Below, piece by piece: positions 19,629 to 30,368 of a DNA stretch of 64,000 bases. Both the position numbers and the translations under genes were made by a program. The notes under the pieces were generated by a model. That model saw nothing but the letters and a program-made list of their open reading frames with translations. It was not told the origin of the DNA and did not search any database. How positions within the stretch are numbered: the first letter of the stretch is position 1; the number at the start of each line of letters is the position of its first letter. This stretch comes from Halovivax asiaticus JCM 14624 (GTDB taxonomy: Archaea > Halobacteriota > Halobacteria > Halobacteriales > Natrialbaceae). The stretch is from positions 144,443-208,442 of the forward strand of contig NZ_AOIQ01000008.1 in the NCBI RefSeq assembly GCF_000337515.1. The letters run 5' to 3'.

Positions 19629-20711
19629 ATGACCAACACGGACACGGCCAACGACTCGGCCGACCGAGCGGCCGTGGAGACGGTCCCTTCGGGTGACCGG
19701 ACCGGTGGTGACGGCGAATCGACATCGCCGGAGTCGGCGCCACCGGCGTCCCCCTCGACCGACCCCATCGTCGAGGCTCGCGGGCTCACGAAGACGTACG
19801 GCAGCGGCGACGACGCGGTCACGGCAGTCGACGACGTCGACCTTGCGATCGAGCGCGGGACGGTCGTCGGCATCCTCGGGCCGAACGGGGCGGGCAAGAC
19901 CACGACGATCAAACTCCTGCTCGGGTTGATCCTGCCGGATGCGGGCGAAGCGCTGACCGATGGTGTCGACGTTATCGACTCGCCCAGAGTGGGCTATCGT
20001 GCGGTCGGCGCGATGTTAGAGGGCGCACGCAACGTCTACTGGCGCCTCACCGTTCGCGAGAACGTTCGCTACTTCGCGCGACTCGGTGATCGGCCGGCCG
20101 ACCCGGATCGGATCGACGCGCTGATCGAGCAGGTGGGCCTCACCCAGAAGGCCGACACCACGGTCAACGAACTCTCCCGGGGGATGAAACAGAAAACCTC
20201 GCTGGCGTGTACGCTCGTCCGAGAGACGCCGGTGGTCTTCCTCGACGAACCGACGCTCGGACTCGACGTCGAGAGTTCGCTCGATCTGCGCCGTGAGCTC
20301 CGGACGCTCGTCGACGAGGAGGAGCGGACCGTGATCCTCTCGAGCCACGACATGGACGTCATCGAGGCCGTCTGCGACCGCGTCGTGATCATGAACGAGG
20401 GTCGCGTCGTGGCCGACGAGACGATCGACGACCTCCTCTCGGTGTTCCGAACGCAGTCCTACCGCGTCCGCCTCGACGGGACACTCACCGCCGAGACGAA
20501 ATCGACACTCGAGTCGACCGTCAACGCGACCGACTGGGTCGAACAGGGGGAGACGACGCAGTTCGACGCCCCGGCGGTCCAGGGTGACGCGTTTCACGAG
20601 ATGCTGGCGACGATCCGCACGTCGCAGGCGGCGTTCCGGTCCGTCGACCTGCTGGAACCGGACCTGGAGGAAATCTTCCTCGACGTGACCGACTCGGAGG
20701 ACGACGAATGA
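19629..20711 (+). CDS. ABC-2 type exporter, ATP-binding subunit
   Basis: 360 residues. An acidic N-terminal extension of about 50 residues precedes the nucleotide-binding domain: Walker A GILGPNGAGKTTTIKLLLG, signature NELSRGMKQKTSLA, Walker B VVFLDEPTLGLD and switch histidine ILSSHDMDV. The C-terminal 80 residues are an accessory domain common in the drug/Nod-factor subfamily. Its partner permease overlaps by 4 bp. Together they form an exporter of unknown substrate. Confidence 0.9.
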   Translation: MTNTDTANDSADRAAVETVPSGDRTGGDGESTSPESAPPASPSTDPIVEARGLTKTYGSGDDAVTAVDDVDLAIERGTVVGILGPNGAGKTTTIKLLLGLILPDAGEALTDGVDVIDSPRVGYRAVGAMLEGARNVYWRLTVRENVRYFARLGDRPADPDRIDALIEQVGLTQKADTTVNELSRGMKQKTSLACTLVRETPVVFLDEPTLGLDVESSLDLRRELRTLVDEEERTVILSSHDMDVIEAVCDRVVIMNEGRVVADETIDDLLSVFRTQSYRVRLDGTLTAETKSTLESTVNATDWVEQGETTQFDAPAVQGDAFHEMLATIRTSQAAFRSVDLLEPDLEEIFLDVTDSEDDE

Positions 20712-21583
20712 GTCACGGCACTGGCGGAGCGGAACGCACTCGAGAAGAGACAGCCGAAGACGAGCAGCGTCGAACGACAGCCGAACCCAAGTACCGCCGA
20801 TCGCCCGTCGCGTCGCTTCGCCGACTCACGACGGCCATCTTCGAGAAGCAACTCGTCCTCCTCAGGCGCTACTGGGTCAACACGGCTGCGATGCTCGTCA
20901 CCACCTACTTCTTCTTCGCGATGATCTTCTACGGCGGACAGGCCGTCGCCGGCCCGGCCATCGAGGATTCGCTCGACGGAATCGTCGTCGGCTTCTTCCT
21001 CTTTACGGCGACGCTCTCGGCGTTCTTCGGGACGGCGGCGAACATCCAGAGCGAGGCCCAGTGGGGCACGCTCGAACAGCTGTTCATGTCGCCACACGGC
21101 ATCGGCCGCGTGATGGCGGTCAAGTCCGTCTGGAACGTCGCCCTGAGCGTTGCCATCGCCCTGATCCTGCTCGTGGTCATGCTCGTCACGACGGGGCGGA
21201 CGCTGACCGTCGACGTCCTGACCATCTCGGTCGTGACGGTGCTTGCGGTCTGTTCGGTCCTCGGCGTCGGCTTCGTCTTCGCCGGACTCTCGCTGCTCTA
21301 CAAGCGCATCGAGAACGTCCAGCAACTCATGCAGTTCGCGTTCATCGGGCTCATCGTCGCACCCGTGACGAACGCCCACTGGGCCGTCGGCCTGCTCCCG
21401 CTCTCGATGGGGAGCGCCATGTTACAGACCTCGATGAGCGACGGGCAGGTCCTCTGGACGTTCCCGCTCGCCGATCTCGGGTTGCTCCTCTTCACCGCCG
21501 TGGCGTACCCGCTCGTGGGCTATCTCGTCTTCCGCCTGTGCGTTCGTCGGGCACGGCGGCTGGGTGTGATGGGCCACTACTGA
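20708..21583 (+). CDS. ABC-2 type exporter, permease subunit
   Basis: 291 residues with six predicted helices after an acidic N-terminal tail of about 45 residues. The conserved ABC-2 features are the first helix after KQLVLLRRYWVN, the segment EAQWGTLEQLFMSPHG, and a re-entrant GLSLLYKRIENVQQLMQF region. Overlaps the ATPase gene by 4 bp. Substrate unknown. Confidence 0.88.
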   Translation: MSHGTGGAERTREETAEDEQRRTTAEPKYRRSPVASLRRLTTAIFEKQLVLLRRYWVNTAAMLVTTYFFFAMIFYGGQAVAGPAIEDSLDGIVVGFFLFTATLSAFFGTAANIQSEAQWGTLEQLFMSPHGIGRVMAVKSVWNVALSVAIALILLVVMLVTTGRTLTVDVLTISVVTVLAVCSVLGVGFVFAGLSLLYKRIENVQQLMQFAFIGLIVAPVTNAHWAVGLLPLSMGSAMLQTSMSDGQVLWTFPLADLGLLLFTAVAYPLVGYLVFRLCVRRARRLGVMGHY

Positions 21584-21692
21584 CGGTCGACGCCACTGTC
21601 TTTGCTCCCGGGACGACGCGGGATCGCTGGCCCGAACCACACCGTCGCACCGTTCCCGAAGGCTAATGTCGATACCTGTGTAACCTCGGGTC

Positions 21693-23396
21693 ATGTACGA
21701 CGAGGAGGAGCTCTCCGAGATCCGGGAGGCCGAGTCCCGGTGGGAATCGGAGACACTGGATCCGGTACTCGATCGCTTCGGCGAACGCAAGGATCGCTTC
21801 GCGTCGGTCTCGAACCTCGAGGTCGATCGGCTCTACACGCCCGACGACGTCGCCGACCTCGACTACGACGCGGATCTGGGCTTCCCGGGCGAGGAACCCT
21901 ACACGCGCGGCCCGTACCCGACGATGTATCGCGGGCGAACGTGGACGATGCGCCAGTTCGCCGGTTTCGGCACCGCCGAGGAGACCAACGAGCGCTTTCA
22001 CTACCTGATCGACCAGGGCCAGACCGGGCTCTCGACGGCGTTCGACATGCCCTCGCTGATGGGGCTTGACTCCGACCACCGGATGAGCCAGGGCGAGGTC
22101 GGCAAAGAGGGAGTCGCCGTCGACACGCTTCGGGACATGGAGATTCTCTTCGACGGGATCGACCTGGACGAAGTCTCGACGTCCTTCACGATCAATCCCT
22201 CCGCGCCGGTCATCTACGCGATGTACGTCGCCCTGGCCGACAAACAGGGCGTTCCCCGCGAGGAGATCCGCGGCACCCTCCAGAACGACATGTTCAAGGA
22301 GTTCATCGCCCAGAAGGAGTGGACCATCCCGCCGGAGCCCTCCCTCGACCTCGTCACCGACGTCGTCGAGTTTAGCGCCCAGGAGACGCCGAAGTTCCAC
22401 CCGATCTCGGTCTCGGGCTATCACATCCGCGAGGCCGGCTCGACCGCGGTGCAGGAACTCGCCTTCACCCTGGCGGACGGCTTCGGCTACGTCGAAGACG
22501 CGATGGATCGCGGCCTCGACGTGGACGACTTCGCCCCGCGCCTGTCTTTCTTCTTCAACTGCCACAACTCGTTCTTCGAGGAGGTCGCGAAGTTCCGCGC
22601 CGCCCGGCGCATCTACGCCCGCGTGATGGACGAGTGGTACGATGCAGAGCAGGCGGAGTCGAAGCGCCTGAAGTTCCACACCCAGACTGCGGGTCAGTCC
22701 CTGACCGCCCAGCAGCCGCTCAACAACGTCGTCCGCGTGACGATCCAGGCGCTCGCGGGCGTGATGGGCGGCACGCAAAGCCTCCACACCAACAGCTTCG
22801 ACGAGGCGCTGGCGCTCCCGAGCGAAGACGCCGTCCGCGTCTCGCTGCGCACACAGCAGATCATCGCCGAGGAGTCCGGCGCCGCCGACATCGTGGACCC
22901 GCTCGGCGGCTCGTTCGCCGTCGAGAGCCTCACCAACGAGGTCGAGGAGAAGGCGATGGCCTACATCGAGGAGATCAAAGACCTCGGCGACGGCTCCGTT
23001 CGCGACGGCATCCTGCAGGGCATCGACGACGGGTTCTTCCTCCGAGAGATTCAGGAAGCCTCCTACGAGTACCAGGAACGCGTCGAACGTGAGGAGGAGG
23101 TCGTCGTCGGTGTCAACGAGTACACCCTGGAAGAAGACACCAGTCCGGACCTGCTCCACGTCGACGAGGAAGCCACGAAGGAACGCCAGCTCCAGCGCCT
23201 GGAAGCGGTCAAGGACGAACGCGACGACGAGGCTGTCGCGGACTCGCTCGATACCCTCCGTGAAGCGATCGAGGCCGGCGAGAACACGATGCCCTACATC
23301 GTCGACGCCGTGAAGGCCTACGCCACGATGGGCGAGATCATGGAGGTCTTCGAGGAAGTTCACGGCGCCTACACGGAGCAGATCGGATTGGCCTGA
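21693..23396 (+). CDS. mcmA: Methylmalonyl-CoA mutase, large (catalytic) subunit
   Basis: 567-residue TIM-barrel subunit of a B12-dependent acyl-CoA mutase. It contains YTRGPYPTMYRGRTWTMRQ, AGFGTAEETNERF, GLSTAFDMPSLMGLDSDH, the CoA-channel segment and AGVMGGTQSLHTNSFDEALALPSE, all typical of MCM-alpha. The B12-binding domain is absent, as in archaea where it is a separate small subunit; that gene is not in this window. It converts methylmalonyl-CoA to succinyl-CoA, in propionate/odd-chain use or the methylaspartate cycle. No strong promoter motif is visible. Confidence 0.92.
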   Translation: MYDEEELSEIREAESRWESETLDPVLDRFGERKDRFASVSNLEVDRLYTPDDVADLDYDADLGFPGEEPYTRGPYPTMYRGRTWTMRQFAGFGTAEETNERFHYLIDQGQTGLSTAFDMPSLMGLDSDHRMSQGEVGKEGVAVDTLRDMEILFDGIDLDEVSTSFTINPSAPVIYAMYVALADKQGVPREEIRGTLQNDMFKEFIAQKEWTIPPEPSLDLVTDVVEFSAQETPKFHPISVSGYHIREAGSTAVQELAFTLADGFGYVEDAMDRGLDVDDFAPRLSFFFNCHNSFFEEVAKFRAARRIYARVMDEWYDAEQAESKRLKFHTQTAGQSLTAQQPLNNVVRVTIQALAGVMGGTQSLHTNSFDEALALPSEDAVRVSLRTQQIIAEESGAADIVDPLGGSFAVESLTNEVEEKAMAYIEEIKDLGDGSVRDGILQGIDDGFFLREIQEASYEYQERVEREEEVVVGVNEYTLEEDTSPDLLHVDEEATKERQLQRLEAVKDERDDEAVADSLDTLREAIEAGENTMPYIVDAVKAYATMGEIMEVFEEVHGAYTEQIGLA

Positions 23397-23528
23397 TATT
23401 TATCGCGCTCCTGTTGTCGAAATCGGTCCAGGAATAGGCGGCCAACCACCATCAGGCAGTGGAATCGACCCGGGACGCGGAGCGTTCACGAACCACCTCT
23501 TCCGCCCCAACGCGGATATCGTTCGGTA

Positions 23529-23540
23529 ATTTTATATTCG
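23529..23540 (+). promoter_or_regulatory. TATA box for the six-cysteine Tat protein
   Basis: attttatattcg is centred near 23534, about 29 bp before the ATG at 23564 and only 18 bp before the alternative ATG at 23552. This decides for the later start. Confidence 0.55.
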
Positions 23541-23563
23541 TCCACATGTGAATGTGTGACGGG

Positions 23564-23830
23564 ATGACAGACGAACGATCCGCTTCCACGGAGACGAGTC
23601 GACGACAGGTACTGCGTAATCTCTCGGCAAGCGTCGCCGGCGCCGGTGCACTGGCTGCAGTTGGCGGAAGTCGCGGTGCCGAGGCCGAAACCGAAGCCGA
23701 GACCGAAGATATTCCCGATCAATGTGAGTGGGAGTATCGATGCCACGGACGCTACCTCCAGAAACGGATGTGCTGTGATTTCGGCGACTACCAGTGCGAT
23801 CCGTGGGAGACCACCAACATCCCGTGTTGA
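23564..23830 (+). CDS. Small Tat-exported protein with six cysteines
   Basis: 88 residues. A Tat signal (SRRQVLRNLSASVAG, then GALAAVGGS) is followed by an acidic E/A/T linker and a 37-residue core. The core has six cysteines spaced C-x5-C-x9-CC-x6-C-x9-C, the last being the final residue. The cysteine order C-C-CC-C-C is that of inhibitor-cystine-knot peptides, but six cysteines could also bind metal. Third codon positions carry more A/T than the neighbours. I do not recognise a family. It stands alone between mcmA and a convergent MOSC gene. Confidence 0.7.
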   Translation: MTDERSASTETSRRQVLRNLSASVAGAGALAAVGGSRGAEAETEAETEDIPDQCEWEYRCHGRYLQKRMCCDFGDYQCDPWETTNIPC

Positions 23831-23903
23831 GGCCGACACCCGAGAGTATCGCACGAACGTAGTTCGGTCGTGAGCAAAAACCGGGAACGGCGGCTACCGC
23901 CAC

Positions 23904-24698
23904 CTAGTCGGATCCCTGTCCCCGGTCGACAGTATCGACGCTACCACCGACGCGTAGCGTCCCCTCTCGATTCGCCTCGGGAACGCGCGTGATCGTCATC
24001 AGCGTGTAATAGTGATCGAACGCGGTTTCGTCAGCCCAGTCGGGGAACGTCTCCCGGCGCTTGCGAGCGAATTGCTCGCGGAAGTCAGGCGTCTCCTCGC
24101 CGGAGTCCGGGTCTCTCGCCGGGACGATACAGCGACCGCACGGCGTCACGCCCTCGAACCGCACGCCGTCGACCTCGAAGGCGGGTGCGTCAGCGCCGAC
24201 GAATCGGTCCTCCCAAAAGGGATCGACGCCGCCGATCTCGACGTTCGCTCGGAGTCGCCGTCGGACGCTCTCGACAGAGAGATCGCCGAACCAGTCGGCG
24301 ACGGTCTCGATCGTGGCCGTGGATATCACCGACGGGCCCATCGACCGACGGTCGACGTAGCCGAGCGAACGGTCGCGTTCGATGGTCACGTCGAGCCCAA
24401 AGTACTCGCCGAACCACGACGCCGCATCCCGTCGATCCGATTCGGCGTCGAGGTCGAATCGCCGTCGCGCCCCGTCCGGCGTCTCGACGGTGAGCGTGTA
24501 CGAATCCGGCTCGAACGACGTCCGGAGGGTGTGGACGGCGGCCGTCCGCTTGCCGTTTATCACCGCGCCCTCGTTGTCGTACAGCGCGAACTCACGGTCG
24601 TGAACGAGTGTCCCACCGGAGGTGAACGCCGACGACTCGACGTCGATCCCATCGAGCGCTTTCACCGGGTAGACGCGCAGGCGGTCGAGCGTGGCCAT
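23904..24698 (-). CDS. MOSC domain protein (molybdenum-cofactor sulfurase C-terminal type)
   Basis: 264 residues. The N-terminal beta-barrel domain starts LDRLRVYPVKALDGI. The MOSC domain carries the conserved cysteine segment GVTPCGRCIVPARDPDSGE, which in this family accepts persulfide sulfur, and RLRANVEIGG. The family includes MOCO sulfurase tails and YcbX/mARC-like reductases. I chose the ATG at 24698 (MATLDRLRV) because the longer frame to 24773 begins with non-conserved, basic sequence. The next minus-strand gene is 92 bp upstream. Confidence 0.85.
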   Translation of the reverse strand: MATLDRLRVYPVKALDGIDVESSAFTSGGTLVHDREFALYDNEGAVINGKRTAAVHTLRTSFEPDSYTLTVETPDGARRRFDLDAESDRRDAASWFGEYFGLDVTIERDRSLGYVDRRSMGPSVISTATIETVADWFGDLSVESVRRRLRANVEIGGVDPFWEDRFVGADAPAFEVDGVRFEGVTPCGRCIVPARDPDSGEETPDFREQFARKRRETFPDWADETAFDHYYTLMTITRVPEANREGTLRVGGSVDTVDRGQGSD

Positions 24699-24789
24699 TA
24701 CGGGATCGTCTAGGACGGAAGGGATTAGTCGTTCGCGTTCGGCCGGTGGTGGTGCGATAGAACGGCTGATCACTCGCCGTCATCGTCGC

Positions 24790-25344
24790 TCACTCAGACG
24801 GATTTCGTGCGACGAGTTCGACGCGGCGGGCATCCAGGTCCTCCACGTAGTGGGCGACGATCATGTCGTCCACGAGAGTCCGCAACTCGCCTGGCTCGAA
24901 CCGGTATCGTGTCGCAACGCCCGGCCCCGCCCGGGCTTCGCTGACGAGGTGGTGCTCGTAGCAGAGGACGCCACCGGGGACGAGCGTCTGCCGGATCGCA
25001 TCCAGCCGGTCGCGCGTGTCGAAGAAACTGATCGTCACCAGATCGTACGCACCCGATGGAAAACAGTAGTCGTCGACGTCGGCGAGGAGCCAGTTCACCG
25101 ACACCCCGCGGTCGTCCGCCCGCCGTCGGGCAGGATCTAGCATCGCTCGCGAGATGTCGATCGCGTCGACCGTCCACCCCCGCTCGGCGAGGGAGATCGC
25201 GTTGCGACCGTGGCCGGTCGCGACGTCGAGTGCCCGACCGGGCGACAGCGCCCCGATCACGTCGCTGAGAACGGGTGACGGAGCCACCTCGCTCGCAGCT
25301 GCCTCATCTGACTCCTCATGGCAGCCGATCTGATCGCGAGTCAC
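24790..25344 (-). CDS. Class I SAM-dependent methyltransferase
   Basis: 184 residues from the GTG at 25344. Motif I is ALDVATGHGRNAISLAERG, motif II WTVDAIDISRAML, then LLADVDDYCF and LVTISFFDTRDRL. The C-terminal part has the usual alternating strands. The substrate is unknown; the SAM pocket resembles tellurite-resistance/TehB-like enzymes. The frame stays open to an ATG at 25488, but that would put the start inside the acs promoter region and add about 48 residues of uneven composition, so I prefer 25344. Divergent from acs. Confidence 0.75.
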   Translation of the reverse strand: MTRDQIGCHEESDEAAASEVAPSPVLSDVIGALSPGRALDVATGHGRNAISLAERGWTVDAIDISRAMLDPARRRADDRGVSVNWLLADVDDYCFPSGAYDLVTISFFDTRDRLDAIRQTLVPGGVLCYEHHLVSEARAGPGVATRYRFEPGELRTLVDDMIVAHYVEDLDARRVELVARNPSE

Positions 25345-25508
25345 AGGTGGCCTTCGATCGCCAGGGGCGTAAGCATCTCCCGTAGGGTGTGCATCTCCCA
25401 CTGGGTATCCCAGTCCGCGCTCCCGCGCGACTGTGGAATCCGACGCGATCCAGAATTCGATGGAAGGGAGAATGTTTATCGGGCTCATCGGTGAAGAGTT
25501 TCGTGACT

Positions 25509-27485
<1,977 letters not shown>

Positions 27486-27620
27486 GCGGGTCGAGAACTA
27501 CCGGCACGGATATCGGACGGATGGACTGCCGTTATTTCTGATCTGACGCCGGTTCCCGCTGCCGCCGCTGATCGAGTCGGGCTCTCGGCAGTCAGTACAG
27601 CGTAAATCGGAAGATTAACA

Positions 27621-27630
27621 CATATATCCG
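27621..27630 (+). promoter_or_regulatory. TATA box for the TFS-like gene
   Basis: catatatccg is centred about 28 bp before the ATG at 27654. This favours that start over an in-frame GTG at 27639. Confidence 0.55.
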
Positions 27631-27653
27631 ACACCCGTGTGTCCCCATCCAAT

Positions 27654-27968
27654 ATGCAGTTCTGCGACGAGTGTGGTTCGATGATGCACACGGAGGGCGA
27701 CACGTGGGTGTGTCGCTCCTGTGAGAACGAGGAGCCGCGGAACTCACACACAGAAGCGGCGATGACGACCCAGGATGGACAGCGGAACGACGGGGCACCC
27801 GCCGTAGCCGACGCGACCCAGGGCGCCACCGAGACGGTGCAGGAGTCCTGTCCGGCGGCCGACTGCGACAGCGACCAGGCTTACTCCGAAATGATGCCGA
27901 AGCCGGGCGGCTCCTACGAGGTTCGGCTGTTCACCTGCGTCGAGTGCGGCCACAAGTGGCGCGAGTGA
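27654..27968 (+). CDS. TFS/RPA12-like zinc-ribbon protein lacking the acidic tip
   Basis: 104 residues with two zinc ribbons joined by an acidic linker. The N-ribbon is FCDECGSMM...WVCRSC. The C-ribbon is C-x4-C (CPAADC) then CVECGHKWRE. In transcript-cleavage factors TFS/TFIIS the C-ribbon hairpin carries an adjacent Asp-Glu pair that reaches the polymerase active site; here that hairpin reads MMPKPGGSYEVRLFTC with no Asp-Glu pair. It may therefore bind RNA polymerase without stimulating cleavage, like the inhibitory Sulfolobus TFS4. That function is inference. Confidence 0.85.
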   Translation: MQFCDECGSMMHTEGDTWVCRSCENEEPRNSHTEAAMTTQDGQRNDGAPAVADATQGATETVQESCPAADCDSDQAYSEMMPKPGGSYEVRLFTCVECGHKWRE

Positions 27969-28034
27969 GAGAGTGGATTCGACTCTTCGCCGATCGGACA
28001 GTGCGAAATCAATATCCTCGGACGCCGTCACGAC

Positions 28035-29099
28035 TCAAACGTCCCGCTCGACGACGAATTCGGCGAACGATCGCAACTGCTCGGTCGCCCCGGGATCGAT
28101 GTCGAGGGCGTCGACGTGGGCGAGTGCTTCCTCCGAGAGCGCTCGTGCGCGGTCTTTCGCGTACTCGATGCTCCCGGCGTCCTCGATGATGCGCAGCGCC
28201 TCGGTGATCTCCTCGTCGGTGTTCTCCTCGGCGGCGATGATGTCGGCCAGGCGTTCGGCATCCGCGGGGTCGCTCTCCTCGATCGCGTGAAGGACGAGCA
28301 GGGTCTTTTTGCCCTCACGGATGTCGTTGCCGAAGGCCTTCCCGAAGTCGCCCGCGCGACCCAGCGAGTGCTCGACGTCGAGCACGTCGTCGCCGATCTG
28401 GAAGGCGACCGCGACCGTCTCGGCGTATTCGGCGGCGTGGCGCTCGACGGCGGCGGACTGGTCCGTCACGATGGCAGCCAGGCGGGCGACGATGCGACCG
28501 AGACAGCCCGTCTTACACGCGCACATCTCGAGGTACTGCTCCCGAGTCGCCCGGACTTCGCGCTCGTTGTGCCAGCAGATGTCCATCCCCTGGCCGAGGT
28601 GGGTGCGGTTGAGTTCGTGCATCAGCATCTCGTAGGCGGCCAGCCGCTGTGACTCCGGGAGGTCGCCCGGATCGTTCGTGATGATCTTCAGCGGCAGGAA
28701 GTACATCGCGTTACCGGCGTTGAGGGCGATATCCTGGCCGAAGCGGTGGTGTAAGGCGGGTTCGCCCCGGCGCGATTCCGCCTCGTCCTCGACGTCGTCG
28801 ACGATGATCGTCCCGTTGTGCAAGATCTCGGGGATCGTCGCGTAGGGGAGGTAATCCTCCGGCTTCTCCCCGAAGGCCTCGACGAACACCAGAAAGAGGA
28901 CGGCACGCCAGCGTTTGCCGCCGCGGTCCAGCAAGTCCCAGATCGGGTCGACGAGCGCCCGCTGAATGCTCTCTGGGTCGTACTCGAAGGTCGGCTCGCC
29001 GAAGTACGACTCGAGATACGCCGCGTCGACCTCCCGGGGAAGGACGTCGGCGATCGCCGCATCGACGGCGGGCCGCCACTCGGCAAGCGTCTCCTGCAT
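28035..29099 (-). CDS. idsA: Polyprenyl (geranylgeranyl-type) diphosphate synthase
   Basis: 354-residue trans-prenyltransferase that builds C20 or longer chains for archaeal lipids or quinones. The first aspartate-rich motif is DDVEDEAESRRGEPALHHRFG; the second is QIGDDVLDVEHSLGRAGDFGKAFGNDIREGKKTLL, with the expected K. It is one of several such synthases usual in haloarchaea; the chain length cannot be read from sequence alone. Starts with ATG at 29099. The N-terminal region DRGGKRWRAVLFLVF fits the substrate-binding helix. Confidence 0.9.
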   Translation of the reverse strand: MQETLAEWRPAVDAAIADVLPREVDAAYLESYFGEPTFEYDPESIQRALVDPIWDLLDRGGKRWRAVLFLVFVEAFGEKPEDYLPYATIPEILHNGTIIVDDVEDEAESRRGEPALHHRFGQDIALNAGNAMYFLPLKIITNDPGDLPESQRLAAYEMLMHELNRTHLGQGMDICWHNEREVRATREQYLEMCACKTGCLGRIVARLAAIVTDQSAAVERHAAEYAETVAVAFQIGDDVLDVEHSLGRAGDFGKAFGNDIREGKKTLLVLHAIEESDPADAERLADIIAAEENTDEEITEALRIIEDAGSIEYAKDRARALSEEALAHVDALDIDPGATEQLRSFAEFVVERDV

Positions 29100-29198
29100 A
29101 CACGCCCGGTCACAGACCGGGGTGAAAAAGATTCAGTTCCCGATTCGTGACCCCCGATCGACACTGATTTCTTTTATCGTCGGGACCGATGCGCACGC

Positions 29199-29996
29199 AT
29201 GGATCCACTCGAGGGTACCGCGGAATCCCTCACTGTCGGCCTCGTCGGGACAGCGGTCGACGCGGTTCCCGGTCTCCGGGCAGTCGGCGCGGAGCTGGGA
29301 GTCGAGTTCTACGAGAGCGGCGCACTCGACGGGCGGCGTCCGTCGCTCGTACTCTGTCAGGGAAACGACGGGCTTCGATCGATCGCCCGTCGTGACCTCG
29401 ACGCGCCCATCCTCTTCATCGAACCACCCCGAACGACGGTGGACTCGACCGAGACACCTGTCGAGTGGGATAGTGACCACACCCCGCCGTTGGGCGTCGC
29501 TCCGACGGAAACGGCCGACGCCGTTCGGACGCTGTTCGAAGCCGGCGGCGCCACCCGCCGACTCGCGACGCTGTCGATCGAGACCGAGGCGACGACGGAT
29601 CTCGCCGTGCGCGACCTTGCCCTCGTCACCGCCGAACCAGGCGCGATCGCGACGTTCACCGCCACGTCCCGCGGCGATCCAATCACCGAGGTTCGCGCCG
29701 ACGGCCTCGTCGTGGCCACGCCAGCGGGCAGCCGTGGTTTCGCCTGCGCTGCCGGCGGCCCGACCCTCGAGTGGGAACTGGACGCCGTCACCGTCGTCGC
29801 TCTGTCCCCGTTTACCACCGATACCGCGCCCTGGGTCGGCTCACCCGACGGGCTCGAACTGTCCATCGCGAGCGACGGCCCGGACGCCCATCTCCAGTGT
29901 GACGGGGCCGTGCATCGGACGATCCCGGCCGGATCGACAGTGGACGTCACCCCTGGACCCGACCTCTCGATCGTGACGCCGGCCGACTTGGATTAG
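29199..29996 (+). CDS. NAD kinase-like protein with degenerate catalytic motifs
   Basis: 265 residues. The C-terminal half keeps the NAD-kinase beta-sandwich signature RADGLVVATPAGSRGF and AAGGPTLEW. The GGDGT motif that holds ATP is replaced by CQGNDGLRSI, and the conserved Asn-Glu of the NAD site is missing (VRDLALVTA). It is probably not an active NAD kinase and may bind a nucleotide for regulation. Start ATG 29199 with a cttttatcg TATA-like box about 26 bp upstream. Divergent from the prenyl synthase. Confidence 0.7.
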   Translation: MDPLEGTAESLTVGLVGTAVDAVPGLRAVGAELGVEFYESGALDGRRPSLVLCQGNDGLRSIARRDLDAPILFIEPPRTTVDSTETPVEWDSDHTPPLGVAPTETADAVRTLFEAGGATRRLATLSIETEATTDLAVRDLALVTAEPGAIATFTATSRGDPITEVRADGLVVATPAGSRGFACAAGGPTLEWELDAVTVVALSPFTTDTAPWVGSPDGLELSIASDGPDAHLQCDGAVHRTIPAGSTVDVTPGPDLSIVTPADLD

Positions 29997-30039
29997 ACCC
30001 TCAGAGCGAACGCGACGACGGTACCACCGGTCGCCGGCC

Positions 30040-30273
30040 TCAACTGTTCTCGGGCGCCTCGTCCCGGTGATAATCGAGGTTCTCCTGCTCGAGCGCGTCG
30101 CCTTCGCGCTCCTGGGAGGCGTGTTCGACGTCCTATCGTCGGTCCGCCTCCTGTGCAACTTCCCTGGCTTCCTGCTGTTTCTCGTGCAATTCGTCGTTCT
30201 CGCCGGCGTCTTCTTCCTCGTCGGCGGCAGCCGGGTGCTCGTCCAGTCCGTGATCGTTCGATTCGTTCACCAT
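30040..30273 (-). pseudogene. Small acidic protein interrupted by an in-frame TAG
   Basis: From the ATG at 30273 (MVNESNDHGLDEHP) the frame gives 46 very acidic residues ending EVAQEADRR, then TAG at 30133-30135. The same frame continues without a break for 30 more acidic residues (DVEHASQEREGDALEQENLD onward) to TGA at 30040-30042. Codon choice is G/C-ending and D/E/Q-rich on both sides of the stop. This looks like one 76-residue gene with a nonsense change, or a sequencing error. It lies 95 bp downstream of nth on the same strand. Confidence 0.55.
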
Positions 30274-30368
30274 GGCAGTCACCGGCGCGGCGGTACCGCC
30301 GATGTGGGAAAATGGCTTGGGCTTGCAGACGCGCCGTCCCTCAGATGTCGAGAGAGAGACCAGCCCGG

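Noticed and set aside
30040..30273. Pyrrolysine-type readthrough of the TAG in the small acidic gene
   Set aside because: Nothing here suggests a pyrrolysine system, and a nonsense change or read error is simpler.
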